From PALSA-1180 sp964624625 (GTDB taxonomy: Bacteria; Oederibacteriota; Muellerivitia; Muellerivitales; Muellerivitaceae), in contig CAZUXW010000011.1 of assembly GCA_964624625.1 (NCBI GenBank), forward strand, positions 1-56,818: a stretch of DNA of 56,818 nt, read 5' to 3'. The notes beneath the pieces were generated by a model. The model ran no database searches, was not told the DNA's origin, and saw only the letters and a program-made list of their open reading frames with translations. Positions 43,737 to 51,661 of this stretch are shown here, one piece after another. The first letter of the stretch is position 1; each line of letters opens with the position of its first letter. The translations under genes and the position numbers were made by a program.

Positions 43737-43820
43737 TCACCACCAAGACCCCAAGACTCCAAGTTATTTTTTCTCAAACCATCGGTTTTTTTCTATTCCT
43801 TCTTGGTGCCTGGGTGGTCA
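43737..43820. repeat. Palindromic repeat, CACCAAGAC family
   Basis: The left arm CACCACCAAGACCCCAAGAC (about 43739-43758) pairs imperfectly with the right arm TTCTTGGTGCCTGGGTGGTC (about 43800-43819). It lies in the spacer between the third NHL gene and the GT9 gene and matches the copies at 16271-16380 and 49299-49538. Confidence 0.65.
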
Positions 43821-43832
43821 GCCCGTTTCGTA

Positions 43833-44825
43833 TTAAGGAACCCGGACCATGGTGACCAGGTCGTTGGCGGTCAGCAGCAAAACACCGTCCGGCGTGAAGG
43901 CCATGCCGCTGACGGTGCGGAATGGAGCGTCGCCGCCCTTGGCGTCTTTCAAGGTGCCCAGGTACTTGCCCGTGGGGCTGTAGGCTTTCACGAAATTGCC
44001 GTCCATGGAAGCGGCGAAGATGCGCCCCGCCCCGTCCACGGCCACGTCGGTGACCTTATTCCCGGCCTTGATGGCCAGGACGAACTTGCCAGCCTGGTCC
44101 AGGACCTGGATCCGGCTGTTCTCGAAATCCGCCACGTAGATATTTCCCTTGGAGTCCACCTTCAGCGACCGGGGATTGTTCAGCTCATTCTTTCCCGATC
44201 CCTGTTTCCCGGCGCCCCAGGAAGCCACCACGTCGCCCTGGGGCGACACCTTGGCGACCCGGTGGGTCCCGGTGTCGGCCACGTAAAAGAAATTACCGTC
44301 GTAAGCCACGCCCCGCGGCCCGTAAAAACCGTGGGTCAGGGGAACCGTCAGGCTCACTTTGTCCTTCGAGTCCAAACCGACGATGTTGGATTTCCAGGCG
44401 TCCACGAAAAAAATATCGCCCTTCATCCCCGAGGCCATGCCCGAGGGCTCCTTCAAGTCATCCGGGCCCTCGCCTTTTTTGCCCCAGGCCTTCAGGAATT
44501 TTCCCGCGCGGTCGAAGAAAAGAATCCGTCCATTCTGCTGGTCCGTCACGGCGATCCGGTCGTTGCCGGCGGCGGCCACGTCCCAGGCCCCGAATTTCCC
44601 GCAGGGTTGGTCGGCGCCGGAAAACTGGCCGATGATTTGGGCCGTCAAGACGCTTTCCACCTCGGGGGTTTTAAAGAGGCTCACGGCCTCGAATATCAGG
44701 AGGACGGCCACGATCATCACGATCATTCCAAGGACGGCCGAGCGGGAGCCGGCGGCCTTCTTGGAGCGGTTGGAGGCGGGGCTTTTCGCTCCCGATGATT
44801 TCTTTTTCGCGGATTTAACAGCCAT
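43833..44825 (-). CDS. Membrane-anchored NHL-repeat beta-propeller protein (copy 3)
   Basis: 330 residues from the ATG at 44825, chosen because GAGGAG stands 9 nt upstream; in-frame starts further upstream lack one. A strongly basic Ala/Ser/Lys tail (MAVKSAKKKSSGAKSPASN, RSKKAAG) precedes one helix (about 32-50, VLGMIVMIVAVLLIFEAVSLF). Then comes a six-bladed NHL propeller with regular blades: DVAAAGNDRIAVTDQQNGRI, PSGMASGMKGDIFFVDAWKS, GVAYDGNFFYVADTGTHRV, SLKVDSKGNIYVADFENSRI. It shares the blade order and FDRAGKFLKAWGKKGEGP...LKEPSG pattern with copies 1 and 2 but lies about 16 kb from them, at the head of the minus-strand run and divergent from the first Gmd gene (260-bp spacer). Function inferred only as a glycosylation partner. 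Confidence 0.82.
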   Translation of the reverse strand: MAVKSAKKKSSGAKSPASNRSKKAAGSRSAVLGMIVMIVAVLLIFEAVSLFKTPEVESVLTAQIIGQFSGADQPCGKFGAWDVAAAGNDRIAVTDQQNGRILFFDRAGKFLKAWGKKGEGPDDLKEPSGMASGMKGDIFFVDAWKSNIVGLDSKDKVSLTVPLTHGFYGPRGVAYDGNFFYVADTGTHRVAKVSPQGDVVASWGAGKQGSGKNELNNPRSLKVDSKGNIYVADFENSRIQVLDQAGKFVLAIKAGNKVTDVAVDGAGRIFAASMDGNFVKAYSPTGKYLGTLKDAKGGDAPFRTVSGMAFTPDGVLLLTANDLVTMVRVP

Positions 44826-45085
44826 GGACTTATTCTCCTCGTTCATTTTGATGGTTCGACGCGCGGCAACCGGGGGTCGCACCGCGATTCCGGGCCCTGG
44901 GCAAGGACAGCTTGTCGTCCATGGAGGGCTATGATAGTATTTCCCGCATCAAGTTCCTTGGCGACGCGGGGCCTAATATTATCACAATGTTAGTTTAAGC
45001 GAATAAAAATAAGCTTTTTTCGCCGATTCAACTTCAAATCAGCCTTAAAGTTAATTGGAAAACACTTCAAGTTAAGGAGCTTTTT

Positions 45086-46075
45086 TTGCCGAAAAAAGCC
45101 TTCATTACCGGGATCAACGGCCAGGACGGCAGCTACCTCACCGAGCTTTTGTTGGAAAAGGGCTATGAGGTCCACGGCATTTTCCGCCGGAGCTCGGTCC
45201 CCAACACCCAGCGCATCGACCACCTGCTCCAGAAGCCCTCGAAGAACCTCACGCTGCACTTCGGCGACTTGCTGGATACTTCCAACCTGATGCAGCTCTT
45301 GGGCGACATCCAACCCGACGAGGTTTACAACCTCGGCGCCCAATCGGAAGTCGGCGTCTCGTTCCAGAATCCCCAGTTCACCGCCGAGTCCACCGCCCTG
45401 GGAGCCTTGAACCTCCTGGAGGCCATCCGCCAAAGCAAAATCCGCACGCGCTTTTACCAGGCTTCCAGCTCGGAGATGTTCGGCATGGCCCAGGAAGTCC
45501 CGCAAAAAGAGACGACCCCCTTCCATCCCCGCAGCCCCTACGGCGTCTCCAAGGTCTTCGCCTATTGGATGACCATCAATTACCGGGAGGCTTACAAGCT
45601 TTTCGCCTCCAACGGAATCCTTTTCAACCACGAGTCGCCCCGCCGCGGGGAGACTTTCGTGACCCGCAAAATCACCCTGGCCCTGGCCCGCATCAAGGCA
45701 GGCCAGCAGGATAAGCTCTATTTGGGAAATTTAAACGCCCGCCGCGACTGGGGTTACGCCAAGGATTACGTGGAAGCCATGTGGCTGATGCTCCAGCAGG
45801 ACCAACCGGATGATTTCGTGGTCTCCACCGGCGAGACCCATTCCATCAAGGAATTCCTGGAAGAGGCCTTCGGATACTTGGGAATGGACTACCAGAAATA
45901 CGTGGAGATCGACCCGAAGTTCATGAGACCGGCGGAAGTGGACCTGCTGTTAGGGGACTGCTCCAAGGCCAAGAAGGTTTTGGGCTGGAAGCACAGCGTG
46001 GACTTTAAAGGCCTGGTCCGCCTGATGGTGGACGAGGACCTAAAGCTGCTCGGCCTAAAGCCCCCAACCAAATAG
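45086..46075 (+). CDS. gmd: GDP-mannose 4,6-dehydratase (Gmd), copy 1
   Basis: A 329-residue extended SDR enzyme that converts GDP-mannose to GDP-4-keto-6-deoxymannose. The NADP-binding motif FITGINGQDGSYLTELLLEK, the Gmd signature RRSSVPNTQRIDHL, catalytic SSSEMFG (127-133), Y152 and K156 (PYGVSK), and NGILFNHESPRRGETFVTRK are all present. The start is TTG at 45086 with AAGGAG 6 nt upstream. It is divergent from the third NHL gene. It would supply a 6-deoxy-4-keto sugar for deoxyhexoses (rhamnose, fucose or 4-amino sugars) used in this cluster. Slightly shorter than E. coli Gmd but with no missing motif. Confidence 0.93.
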   Translation: MPKKAFITGINGQDGSYLTELLLEKGYEVHGIFRRSSVPNTQRIDHLLQKPSKNLTLHFGDLLDTSNLMQLLGDIQPDEVYNLGAQSEVGVSFQNPQFTAESTALGALNLLEAIRQSKIRTRFYQASSSEMFGMAQEVPQKETTPFHPRSPYGVSKVFAYWMTINYREAYKLFASNGILFNHESPRRGETFVTRKITLALARIKAGQQDKLYLGNLNARRDWGYAKDYVEAMWLMLQQDQPDDFVVSTGETHSIKEFLEEAFGYLGMDYQKYVEIDPKFMRPAEVDLLLGDCSKAKKVLGWKHSVDFKGLVRLMVDEDLKLLGLKPPTK

Positions 46076-46103
46076 TAATCCCCCAAAAAATCAAACGTCA
46101 TCT

Positions 46104-46336
46104 TAGCCACAGATAACTCGGATAATTCTTAAACAGAAAAAAGAATATCCGTGTTAATCCGTGTTTATCNNNNNNNNNNNNNNNNNNNNNNNNNNNNNNN
46201 NNNNNNNNNNNNNNNNNNNNNNNNNNNNNNNNNNNNNNNNNNNNNNNNNNNNNNNNNNNNNNNNNNNNNAACTCGGATAATTCTTAAACAGAAAAAAGAA
46301 TATCCGTGTTAATCCGTGTTTATCTGCGGCTAAAGG
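46104..46336. repeat. Palindromic repeat (TAGCCACAGATAA family) interrupted by an N-gap
   Basis: The left arm TAGCCACAGATAACTCGGAT (from about 46104) pairs with the right arm ATCCGTGTTTATCTGCGGCT (to about 46333). The middle includes 100 N. The 55 bases at 46115-46169 are repeated exactly at 46270-46324 on the other side of the N run, so the real element is probably a single palindrome of about 75-80 bp. Confidence 0.7.
46170..46269. other. Assembly gap (100 N)
   Basis: Exactly 100 undetermined bases, flanked by identical 55-mers; no gene is interrupted. Confidence 0.99.
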
Positions 46337-46357
46337 GATTCTTTTTTTGAGGCTTGG

Positions 46358-47149
46358 TTATTTTACTTTTTTAGCGACCAGGTAATAGCCGGCGCCCGAG
46401 GAATTATCCGATTCCGCCAGCAGGTCCTTGAAAAGCCAGTTGTAAAAACCAGGGGCCCAAAAACGCGGACCCAGGACCCACCGGTTGAAGAGTGCCTTGA
46501 AAAGTTTCGAGGGGATCGCCGGGATGAACCAGCGCTCAAAGGTGTGGTAGCTTTTCATCGGGACGATATATTCGGCTTTCTCCAGTTTCAACCCTGCCTT
46601 CTTAAACCGCTTCTTCCAAACTTCCAGGTCGTTCACATGGTAGTGCTTGGAAACCTTGTTGCAGACCCGGTTGTACCATTGGGCTCCCTGGTTGAGGCCC
46701 ACCGCCGTGAACATCTTCTGGTAAATCGAATCGCTGTCCCACTTCTCGCTGGGCACGGACGTGATCAGGCGGCCCCCCGGCTTCAGCACCCTTTTCACCT
46801 CGGATAAAACCGCGTCGATATCGGGAATATGCTCCATGACGCAGTTGGAAATAACCGTATTGTAGCTGTTGTTCTTGAAGGGCATGTCGGTGGCGGAAAC
46901 CACAAGCGCCTCGTCATAGGCGCCGCGCTTAATGGCCCGGCCCACTTCCCCCGCGTCCAGGTCAATGCCCGTATCCAGGTGGCCAAAGACGGTCTCCGCG
47001 AAGAAACCATCGCCGCAGCCCAGGTCCAACACCGGGCCCTTGAGTTTTCCCTCCTGGGCGAAACGCTCGCATTCATAGCAGCGCCAAAGGGAATGGGCCA
47101 CGGACGCGTACTTAAGGTAATCCCCGAAAAATTCCTGGCGAGTTCTCAT
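46358..47149 (-). CDS. SAM-dependent methyltransferase
   Basis: 263 residues from the ATG at 47149, one base after the stop of the DPM1-like gene and with AAGGA at 7 nt; a TTG five codons earlier is less likely. Class I methyltransferase: VLDLGCGDGFFAETVF (motif I), GIDLDAGE, SATDMPFKNNSYNTVISNCVMEHIPDIDAVLSEVKRVLKPGGRLITSVPS. The C-terminal part (about 180-263) is rich in aromatics and basic residues, with the hydrophobic-aromatic string RFWAPGFYNWLFKDLL. That hints at a membrane-proximal substrate such as a lipid-linked sugar. It is co-transcribed with polyprenol-phosphate-mannose synthase copy 2. Confidence 0.83.
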   Translation of the reverse strand: MRTRQEFFGDYLKYASVAHSLWRCYECERFAQEGKLKGPVLDLGCGDGFFAETVFGHLDTGIDLDAGEVGRAIKRGAYDEALVVSATDMPFKNNSYNTVISNCVMEHIPDIDAVLSEVKRVLKPGGRLITSVPSEKWDSDSIYQKMFTAVGLNQGAQWYNRVCNKVSKHYHVNDLEVWKKRFKKAGLKLEKAEYIVPMKSYHTFERWFIPAIPSKLFKALFNRWVLGPRFWAPGFYNWLFKDLLAESDNSSGAGYYLVAKKVK

Positions 47150-47150
47150 T

Positions 47151-47909
47151 TCAGATCCTTCCAATCATGGTAAGAAATTTCAGCTTGAAAATATTCTTGG
47201 CGTAGCCCACCACCTCGCCCATGCCCAGCTTGCTTTTCCCCTTGCCTCGGTTGACAAAAATAATGGGGATTTCCTTCACCCTCGCCCCCGCCTTCAGGGC
47301 CCGGTAGAGGATTTCAACGTAGAAAACGTACCCCGGGGAGATGATCCGGTCAATGCCGATTTTCTTCAGCAGCTCCGCCCGGTAGCACTTGAACCCGCCG
47401 GAACAATCGGCCTGGTTGATGTTGAGGATCAGCTTCAACATATAATTAGCGAACAAACTGATCAAGAGCCGCTTGATGCTCCAGTTGACCATTCCGCCGT
47501 CATGCACGTAGCGGGAGCCGATGACGAGGTCATAGTCCCCCATGTGGGAAAGCATCTGGGGAATATAAGCGGGGTCGTGGGAGAGATCGGCGTCGATGGT
47601 GGTAATTACCGGATAGTGGTGGTCCAGGGCGTAATTGAATCCCGCGACGACCGCGGTGCCCAAGCCCAGTTTCCCGGCCCGGTGCAGGACATGGACCCGC
47701 TTGTCCTTTTTCGCCAGGCGGTCCGCTAATTTCCCCGTTCCATCGGGCGACCCGTCGTCGACGATGAGGATGTCGACCCCGCCGTGGGCCTGAATGATGC
47801 GGTCGTACATATTCTGGAGATTTTCGATTTCGTTGTAGGTCGGGACAATGACGAGGGTTTTGGGCAACCGGGGAACCTTGGCAGTCCGGCGGCTAGGAGA
47901 TGGCGGCAT
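47151..47909 (-). CDS. Polyprenol monophosphomannose synthase (DPM1-like GT2), copy 2
   Basis: A 252-residue GT2 with a short basic N-tail, then TLVIVPTYNEIENL, ILIVDDGSPDGTG, TTIDADLSHDPAYIP (metal site), DLVIGSRYVHDGGMVNW and QADCSGGFKCYRAELL. The C-terminal PIIFVNRGKGKSKLGMGEVV is highly typical of DPM1-like synthases. It lacks the extra C-terminal membrane helices of the larger class. It should make polyprenyl-phosphate-mannose (or a related hexose) for GT-C enzymes. It is more canonical than copy 1 at 41857-42573. One base separates it from the downstream methyltransferase. Confidence 0.9.
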   Translation of the reverse strand: MPPSPSRRTAKVPRLPKTLVIVPTYNEIENLQNMYDRIIQAHGGVDILIVDDGSPDGTGKLADRLAKKDKRVHVLHRAGKLGLGTAVVAGFNYALDHHYPVITTIDADLSHDPAYIPQMLSHMGDYDLVIGSRYVHDGGMVNWSIKRLLISLFANYMLKLILNINQADCSGGFKCYRAELLKKIGIDRIISPGYVFYVEILYRALKAGARVKEIPIIFVNRGKGKSKLGMGEVVGYAKNIFKLKFLTMIGRI

Positions 47910-48042
47910 GGGAAAATGAGCTCCAGGTTTTGATTAAGGGCGCGAAAACGAGAAACAGTTTATCATTCTTCGCTAAATTTGGTAGGATTTATCCGCCTCC
48001 GCGCACCACCCCGCACCGCCGGGAAATCAAGGAAATAACCCA

Positions 48043-49281
48043 ATGGAAAGAACCACCTGCAGGATCGACAACTCGGAGCTGATTGAGGTGATGGATTTTG
48101 GCGTCCAATATGTTTCGGATTTCGTGGACGATCCCAAGGACGGCGAAACCTCCTCGCTTAAAGTCGGCATCGGCAAGGGTTCGGGGCTGCTCCAGCTTTA
48201 CGAGGGGTTTCCCCCGGAAAAAATGTACCGCAAATACTGGTACCGCTCCGGCATCAACGAGTCCATGATCCTGGACTTGAAGAATATCGTGGATTCGGTG
48301 AAAAAATGGGTCAACCTGAAGCCAGGCGACAGCGTCCTGGATATCGCCTGTAACGACGGCACCCTTCTTTCCCACTGGGACAAATCCTACTCCCGCTTCG
48401 GCATCGACCCCGCCAAGAACCTCAAACAGCATTCCGAAAAACACGCCACGGCCATCGTGGAGGACTTTTTTTCCAAGAAAAATTATTTCAGCGTGGCGAA
48501 GGAAAAGGCCAGGGTTATAACCTCCATCGCCATGTTTTACGACCTGCCGGACCCCAACGCCTTCGTGGCCGACGCCAGGGACTGCCTGCAGGAGGACGGG
48601 GTTTGGATCATCCAAATGAGCTACATGCCCCTGATGCTCGAGCAGAACGCTTTCGACAATATCCTGGCCGAGCATATCGAATATTACTCCTTCACGGTCC
48701 TGAACAACCTCTTGAAGGCCCACGGCCTGAGGGTTTTGGACGTGGAATTGAACGACGTGAATTCCGGCAGTTTCCGGGTTTATATCACCCATCAGAACGC
48801 CAAGGGCCTGAAAATGCCTTACCACGGCCAGCAGATCGGCGAGTTCCGGGTGAAGGCCCTTTTGGAATACGAGAAGGTCCTGAACCTCTTGTCGCCCGCC
48901 CCTTACCTTGAGTTCTTCCAGAGGGTGCAAAAGAACAAGAAGGAAACGTTGGACCTGCTCAAGAAAATCAAGGCCGAGGGAAAAACCGTCATCGGCTACG
49001 GCGCCAGCACCAAGGGCAACACGCTCCTGCAGTTTTACGGCATCACCCCGGAACTGCTTCCGGCCATCGCCGAGCGGACGCCGGAGAAGTTCGGCAAAAA
49101 GTGCGTCGGAACCGGCATCCCGGTTATTTCCGAGGAGGAATGCCGCAAGCGCAAGCCCGATTACCTCTTCGTCCTGCCCTGGCATTTCGTGGAAAGCTTC
49201 CGCCAAAGGGAGCAGGCCCTGCTCAAGGCCGGAACCCAAATGATCGTCCCTCTGCCTTACTTAACCATTTATAAAGATTAA
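48043..49281 (+). CDS. Sugar C-methyltransferase-like protein (NovU/TylC3 type) with degenerate zinc site
   Basis: 412 residues with the three-part plan of deoxysugar C-methyltransferases. There is an N-terminal small domain (1-60), a SAM-binding domain (about 75-200, VLDIACNDGTLLSHWDK; GIDPAKNLKQH; HIEYYSF), and a C-terminal Methyltransf_14-like domain (about 240-405, IGYGASTKGNTLLQFYG; PDYLFVLPWHF). In relatives the N-terminal domain binds zinc through a CxxC and a second Cys pair. Here CRIDNSEL and GKGSGLLQL occupy those places, so most zinc ligands are lost. AAGGA precedes the ATG by 9 nt. It lies between a DPM1-like gene (divergent) and Gmd copy 2, so methylation of a keto-deoxy sugar derived from GDP-mannose is plausible. 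Confidence 0.85.
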   Translation: MERTTCRIDNSELIEVMDFGVQYVSDFVDDPKDGETSSLKVGIGKGSGLLQLYEGFPPEKMYRKYWYRSGINESMILDLKNIVDSVKKWVNLKPGDSVLDIACNDGTLLSHWDKSYSRFGIDPAKNLKQHSEKHATAIVEDFFSKKNYFSVAKEKARVITSIAMFYDLPDPNAFVADARDCLQEDGVWIIQMSYMPLMLEQNAFDNILAEHIEYYSFTVLNNLLKAHGLRVLDVELNDVNSGSFRVYITHQNAKGLKMPYHGQQIGEFRVKALLEYEKVLNLLSPAPYLEFFQRVQKNKKETLDLLKKIKAEGKTVIGYGASTKGNTLLQFYGITPELLPAIAERTPEKFGKKCVGTGIPVISEEECRKRKPDYLFVLPWHFVESFRQREQALLKAGTQMIVPLPYLTIYKD

Positions 49282-49298
49282 AAAAACGAACCCCCATT

Positions 49299-49538
49299 TA
49301 CCACCAAGACACAAAGAATTCCAAAAAGGGAAAAACCTTGAAACCTTCCACGCCTTCCTTGGTGCCTTGGTGTCTTGGTGNNNNNNNNNNNNNNNNNNNN
49401 NNNNNNNNNNNNNNNNNNNNNNNNNNNNNNNNNNNNNNNNNNNNNNNNNNNNNNNNNNNNNNNNNNNNNNNNNNNNNNNNAAGGGAAAAACCTTGAAACC
49501 TTCCACGCCTTCCTTGGTGCCTTGGTGTCTTGGTGGTA
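49299..49538. repeat. Palindromic repeat (CACCAAGACAC family) interrupted by an N-gap
   Basis: The left arm ACCACCAAGACACAAAGAAT (from about 49300) pairs with the right arm CTTGGTGTCTTGGTGGT. The right arm occurs twice, before (ending 49380) and after (ending 49537) a 100-N gap, because 49326-49380 and 49481-49535 are the same 55 bases. The true element is probably a single palindrome of about 85 bp. Confidence 0.7.
49381..49480. other. Assembly gap (100 N)
   Basis: Exactly 100 undetermined bases between two identical 55-mers; it lies upstream of Gmd copy 2 and interrupts no gene. Confidence 0.99.
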
Positions 49539-49562
49539 AATTAATTTTTCTTGGAGTTCTTC

Positions 49563-50549
49563 TTGGGTAAAAAGGCCTTTATCACCGGAGTCACGGGGCA
49601 GGACGGAAGCTACCTGGCGGAGTTTCTCCTGGAAAAGGGCTACGAGGTTCACGGCCTGGTGCGCCGCCTCTCCGGGAGCATGGAATATGTGGAACCCATC
49701 TTGGGCAACCCCAACCACTCTTTCCGCATGCAGCTGGGGGACCTGACCGACTCCGGCCGCCTGACCAATCTATTAAGAAGCATCCAACCCGACGAGATCT
49801 ATAACTTGGCGGCCCAATCCGATGATGTGGTTTCCGTGGGCGCCCCCGAATACACCGCCGAGATCAACGGGATGGGGCCGATCCGGCTCATGGAATCCAT
49901 CCACCAGGCCAAAATCAAGGCCCGCTTTTTCCAGGCTTCCAGCTCGGAGATGTTCGGCTCCGCGGCGGAAAGTCCCCAATCGGAAAAAACCCCATTCAAT
50001 CCCCGCAGCCCCTACGGTTTCGCGAAGGTTTTCGCCCACGGCATGTTGGGCTATTACCGGGAAGTCCACAAGCTCTTCGCCGTCAGCGGCATCCTCTTCA
50101 ACCACGAGTCCCCCCGCAGGGGCGCCGCCTTCGTGACCCGCAAAATCACCTTGGGACTCGCCAGGATCATGGCGAAACAGCAGGACAAAATCACCCTGGG
50201 AAGCCTGGATTCCAAAAGGGATTGGGGCTACGCAAAGGATTACGCCGAGGCCATGTGGTTGACCCTCCAGCAGAAGGAGGGGCAGGATTTCGTCATCGCC
50301 ACCGGCGAGAACCATTCGATCAAGGAATTCCTGGAAGAAGCCTTTGGCTATGTAGGCCTGGATTACAAAAAATACGTCGTTTCCGACGCCAAGCTGGCGA
50401 GGGCCGTCGACATCAAGGAAATGCGCGGCGACAGCGCGAAGTTGAAGAAGGCAACGGGCTGGAAGCCCAGCGTTGATTTCAAGCAGTTGGTAAGATTAAT
50501 GGTCGACGCGGATTTAAATGCCCTAGGATTAGCCCCGCCAAAAAAATAA
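49563..50549 (+). CDS. GDP-mannose 4,6-dehydratase-like SDR, copy 2
   Basis: 328 residues from the TTG at 49563, chosen because GGAG stands 7 nt upstream; TTG 49551 is the alternative. It is a full paralogue of copy 1: FITGVTGQDGSYLAEFLLEK, YNLAAQSDDV, ASSSEMFGSA, PYGFAKVFAH, SGILFNHESPRRGAAFVTRK. The substrate loop after strand 2 differs strongly (RRLSGSMEYVEPILGNPNHS in place of RRSSVPNTQRIDHL), and the NAD-side loop reads VSVGAPEY rather than VSFQNPQF. This could mean another nucleotide sugar, or a later step such as 4-keto reduction by a Gmd-like SDR. The gene follows the C-methyltransferase with a repeat and gap between them. Confidence 0.88.
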   Translation: MGKKAFITGVTGQDGSYLAEFLLEKGYEVHGLVRRLSGSMEYVEPILGNPNHSFRMQLGDLTDSGRLTNLLRSIQPDEIYNLAAQSDDVVSVGAPEYTAEINGMGPIRLMESIHQAKIKARFFQASSSEMFGSAAESPQSEKTPFNPRSPYGFAKVFAHGMLGYYREVHKLFAVSGILFNHESPRRGAAFVTRKITLGLARIMAKQQDKITLGSLDSKRDWGYAKDYAEAMWLTLQQKEGQDFVIATGENHSIKEFLEEAFGYVGLDYKKYVVSDAKLARAVDIKEMRGDSAKLKKATGWKPSVDFKQLVRLMVDADLNALGLAPPKK

Positions 50550-50551
50550 AA

Positions 50552-50735
50552 AGCACACGCCACGAAGGCACGAAGAACACTAAGTAATCCCAACAAACAT
50601 TTTTTTCTTTCGAGGGGACGCGATTCATCGTGCCCGCGCGCAAACCACCAGAGAAAATTGGGCGTCATGAATGCCGCCCCTACCATCTCGAAGCCATTAC
50701 CTCACTTCGTGCTCTTCGTGTCTTCGTGGTGAAAT
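50552..50735. repeat. Nested palindromes: CACGAAG outer arms and TAGGGGC inner arms
   Basis: Outer arms are GCCACGAAGGCACGAAGAAC (about 50559-50578) and GTGCTCTTCGTGTCTTCGTG (about 50709-50728). Inside lies a second pair: GAGGGGACGCGATTCATCGT (about 50612-50631) against the complement of about 50660-50683 (ATGAATGCCGCCCCTAC). The inner pair belongs to the same family as 15118-15145. The repeat fills the spacer between two convergent genes and may form a large cruciform or bidirectional terminator. Confidence 0.65.
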
Positions 50736-50741
50736 AGGTTT

Positions 50742-51647
50742 TTACTTTCGCCTGATCCAGAACCCCACGGTCCGCCAGAACCTCTCCGGATTGTCCCTAT
50801 CCTTGAAAAACTCTCCAAAGTACTTTTCGATCACTGAATAATTTTTCTTGAACATATTGTACCCGGCCCAAAGCACCTCAAAATCCCGGTTGAAGGCCAG
50901 GAAAGCCTGCAAGAGATATTGCTCATTCCAGAACTTGAAATCCTTCAGGATGAGTTTCTCGGGATACTCGAACGGAAAGAAAATATCATGGAAATGGACC
51001 AGAACCCCTTTTTTCAAGCGGGGCAGAATTTCCAAGATTTGATACTGCACGTCGCTTCCGATTTTCAGGACATGGCTGGAATCGATGAAAAGAATGTCGT
51101 TCTTCCCCAGCTTCTCGAATTCCACCACCGGAACATCCTGCAGGTTCTTTTCCCAAAGCTTGGCCAAGCCCGGAACGCCCTCCCGCAAGGTCTTGCTGGG
51201 ATAAGGCTCAATGGCGGTCAATTCACAGGGATGCTTTTCTTTTCGGTTTTGAACCACGGCCTGACAGGCCAAGAGCGTTGAAAACCCAGCCCCGATTTCG
51301 ATGATCTGCTTGGGTTTGAAGTGGCGGATCATGCCGTAGTAAATCGCCGCGTCCACCGCCCCATAGGCGGGATTAGTGATGTAGTACTGCTCCACGTCTT
51401 TCGGAGCCGTCTTGTCCAAGGGTTGTTGTTTGAACTCCGGCAGGTAACCTTTTGAGAATTTTTCCAAAAGCTGGATTTGTTTTCCCACCTGGAGATCCAA
51501 CCCCGGAAGTGCGCTTTCCTTCTCCCAATCCCAATCCTTGAAATCCGAAAGGTTCGGAACTGGATCCTCGTAGCGGTTGGGAATGATGCTGACGCCCATC
51601 TTTTGGTAAAGGGGCAGAAGTTTTTTGAGGTATTTATTCAATGGCAC
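50742..51647 (-). CDS. SAM-dependent methyltransferase (Methyltransf_24 type)
   Basis: 301 residues; the start is GTG at 51647 with AAGGA 3 nt upstream. Motif I is IIEIGAGFSTLLACQAV. It is followed by ELTAIEPYPSKTL and the characteristic DILFIDSSHVLKIGSDVQYQ, then PRLKKGVLVHFHDIFFPFEYP, as in Methyltransf_24 proteins of O-antigen clusters. The N-terminal 90 residues and the C-terminal FKKNYSVIEKYFGEFF segment are extra to the core. No signal peptide. The gene converges on Gmd copy 2 and precedes nothing obvious on its strand. Sugar O-methylation of a surface glycan is the likely role by family context; the substrate cannot be read from the sequence. Confidence 0.83.
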   Translation of the reverse strand: MPLNKYLKKLLPLYQKMGVSIIPNRYEDPVPNLSDFKDWDWEKESALPGLDLQVGKQIQLLEKFSKGYLPEFKQQPLDKTAPKDVEQYYITNPAYGAVDAAIYYGMIRHFKPKQIIEIGAGFSTLLACQAVVQNRKEKHPCELTAIEPYPSKTLREGVPGLAKLWEKNLQDVPVVEFEKLGKNDILFIDSSHVLKIGSDVQYQILEILPRLKKGVLVHFHDIFFPFEYPEKLILKDFKFWNEQYLLQAFLAFNRDFEVLWAGYNMFKKNYSVIEKYFGEFFKDRDNPERFWRTVGFWIRRK

Positions 51648-51661
51648 GATTCCTTAAAGAG

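Noticed and set aside
43803..44798. 331-residue plus-strand frame over the third NHL gene
   Set aside because: Antisense of the NHL repeats; the minus strand has SD, anchor helix and regular propeller blades.
47989..49239. 416-residue minus-strand frame over the C-methyltransferase gene
   Set aside because: Antisense shadow in GC-rich DNA; the plus-strand frame has clear methyltransferase domains and an SD.
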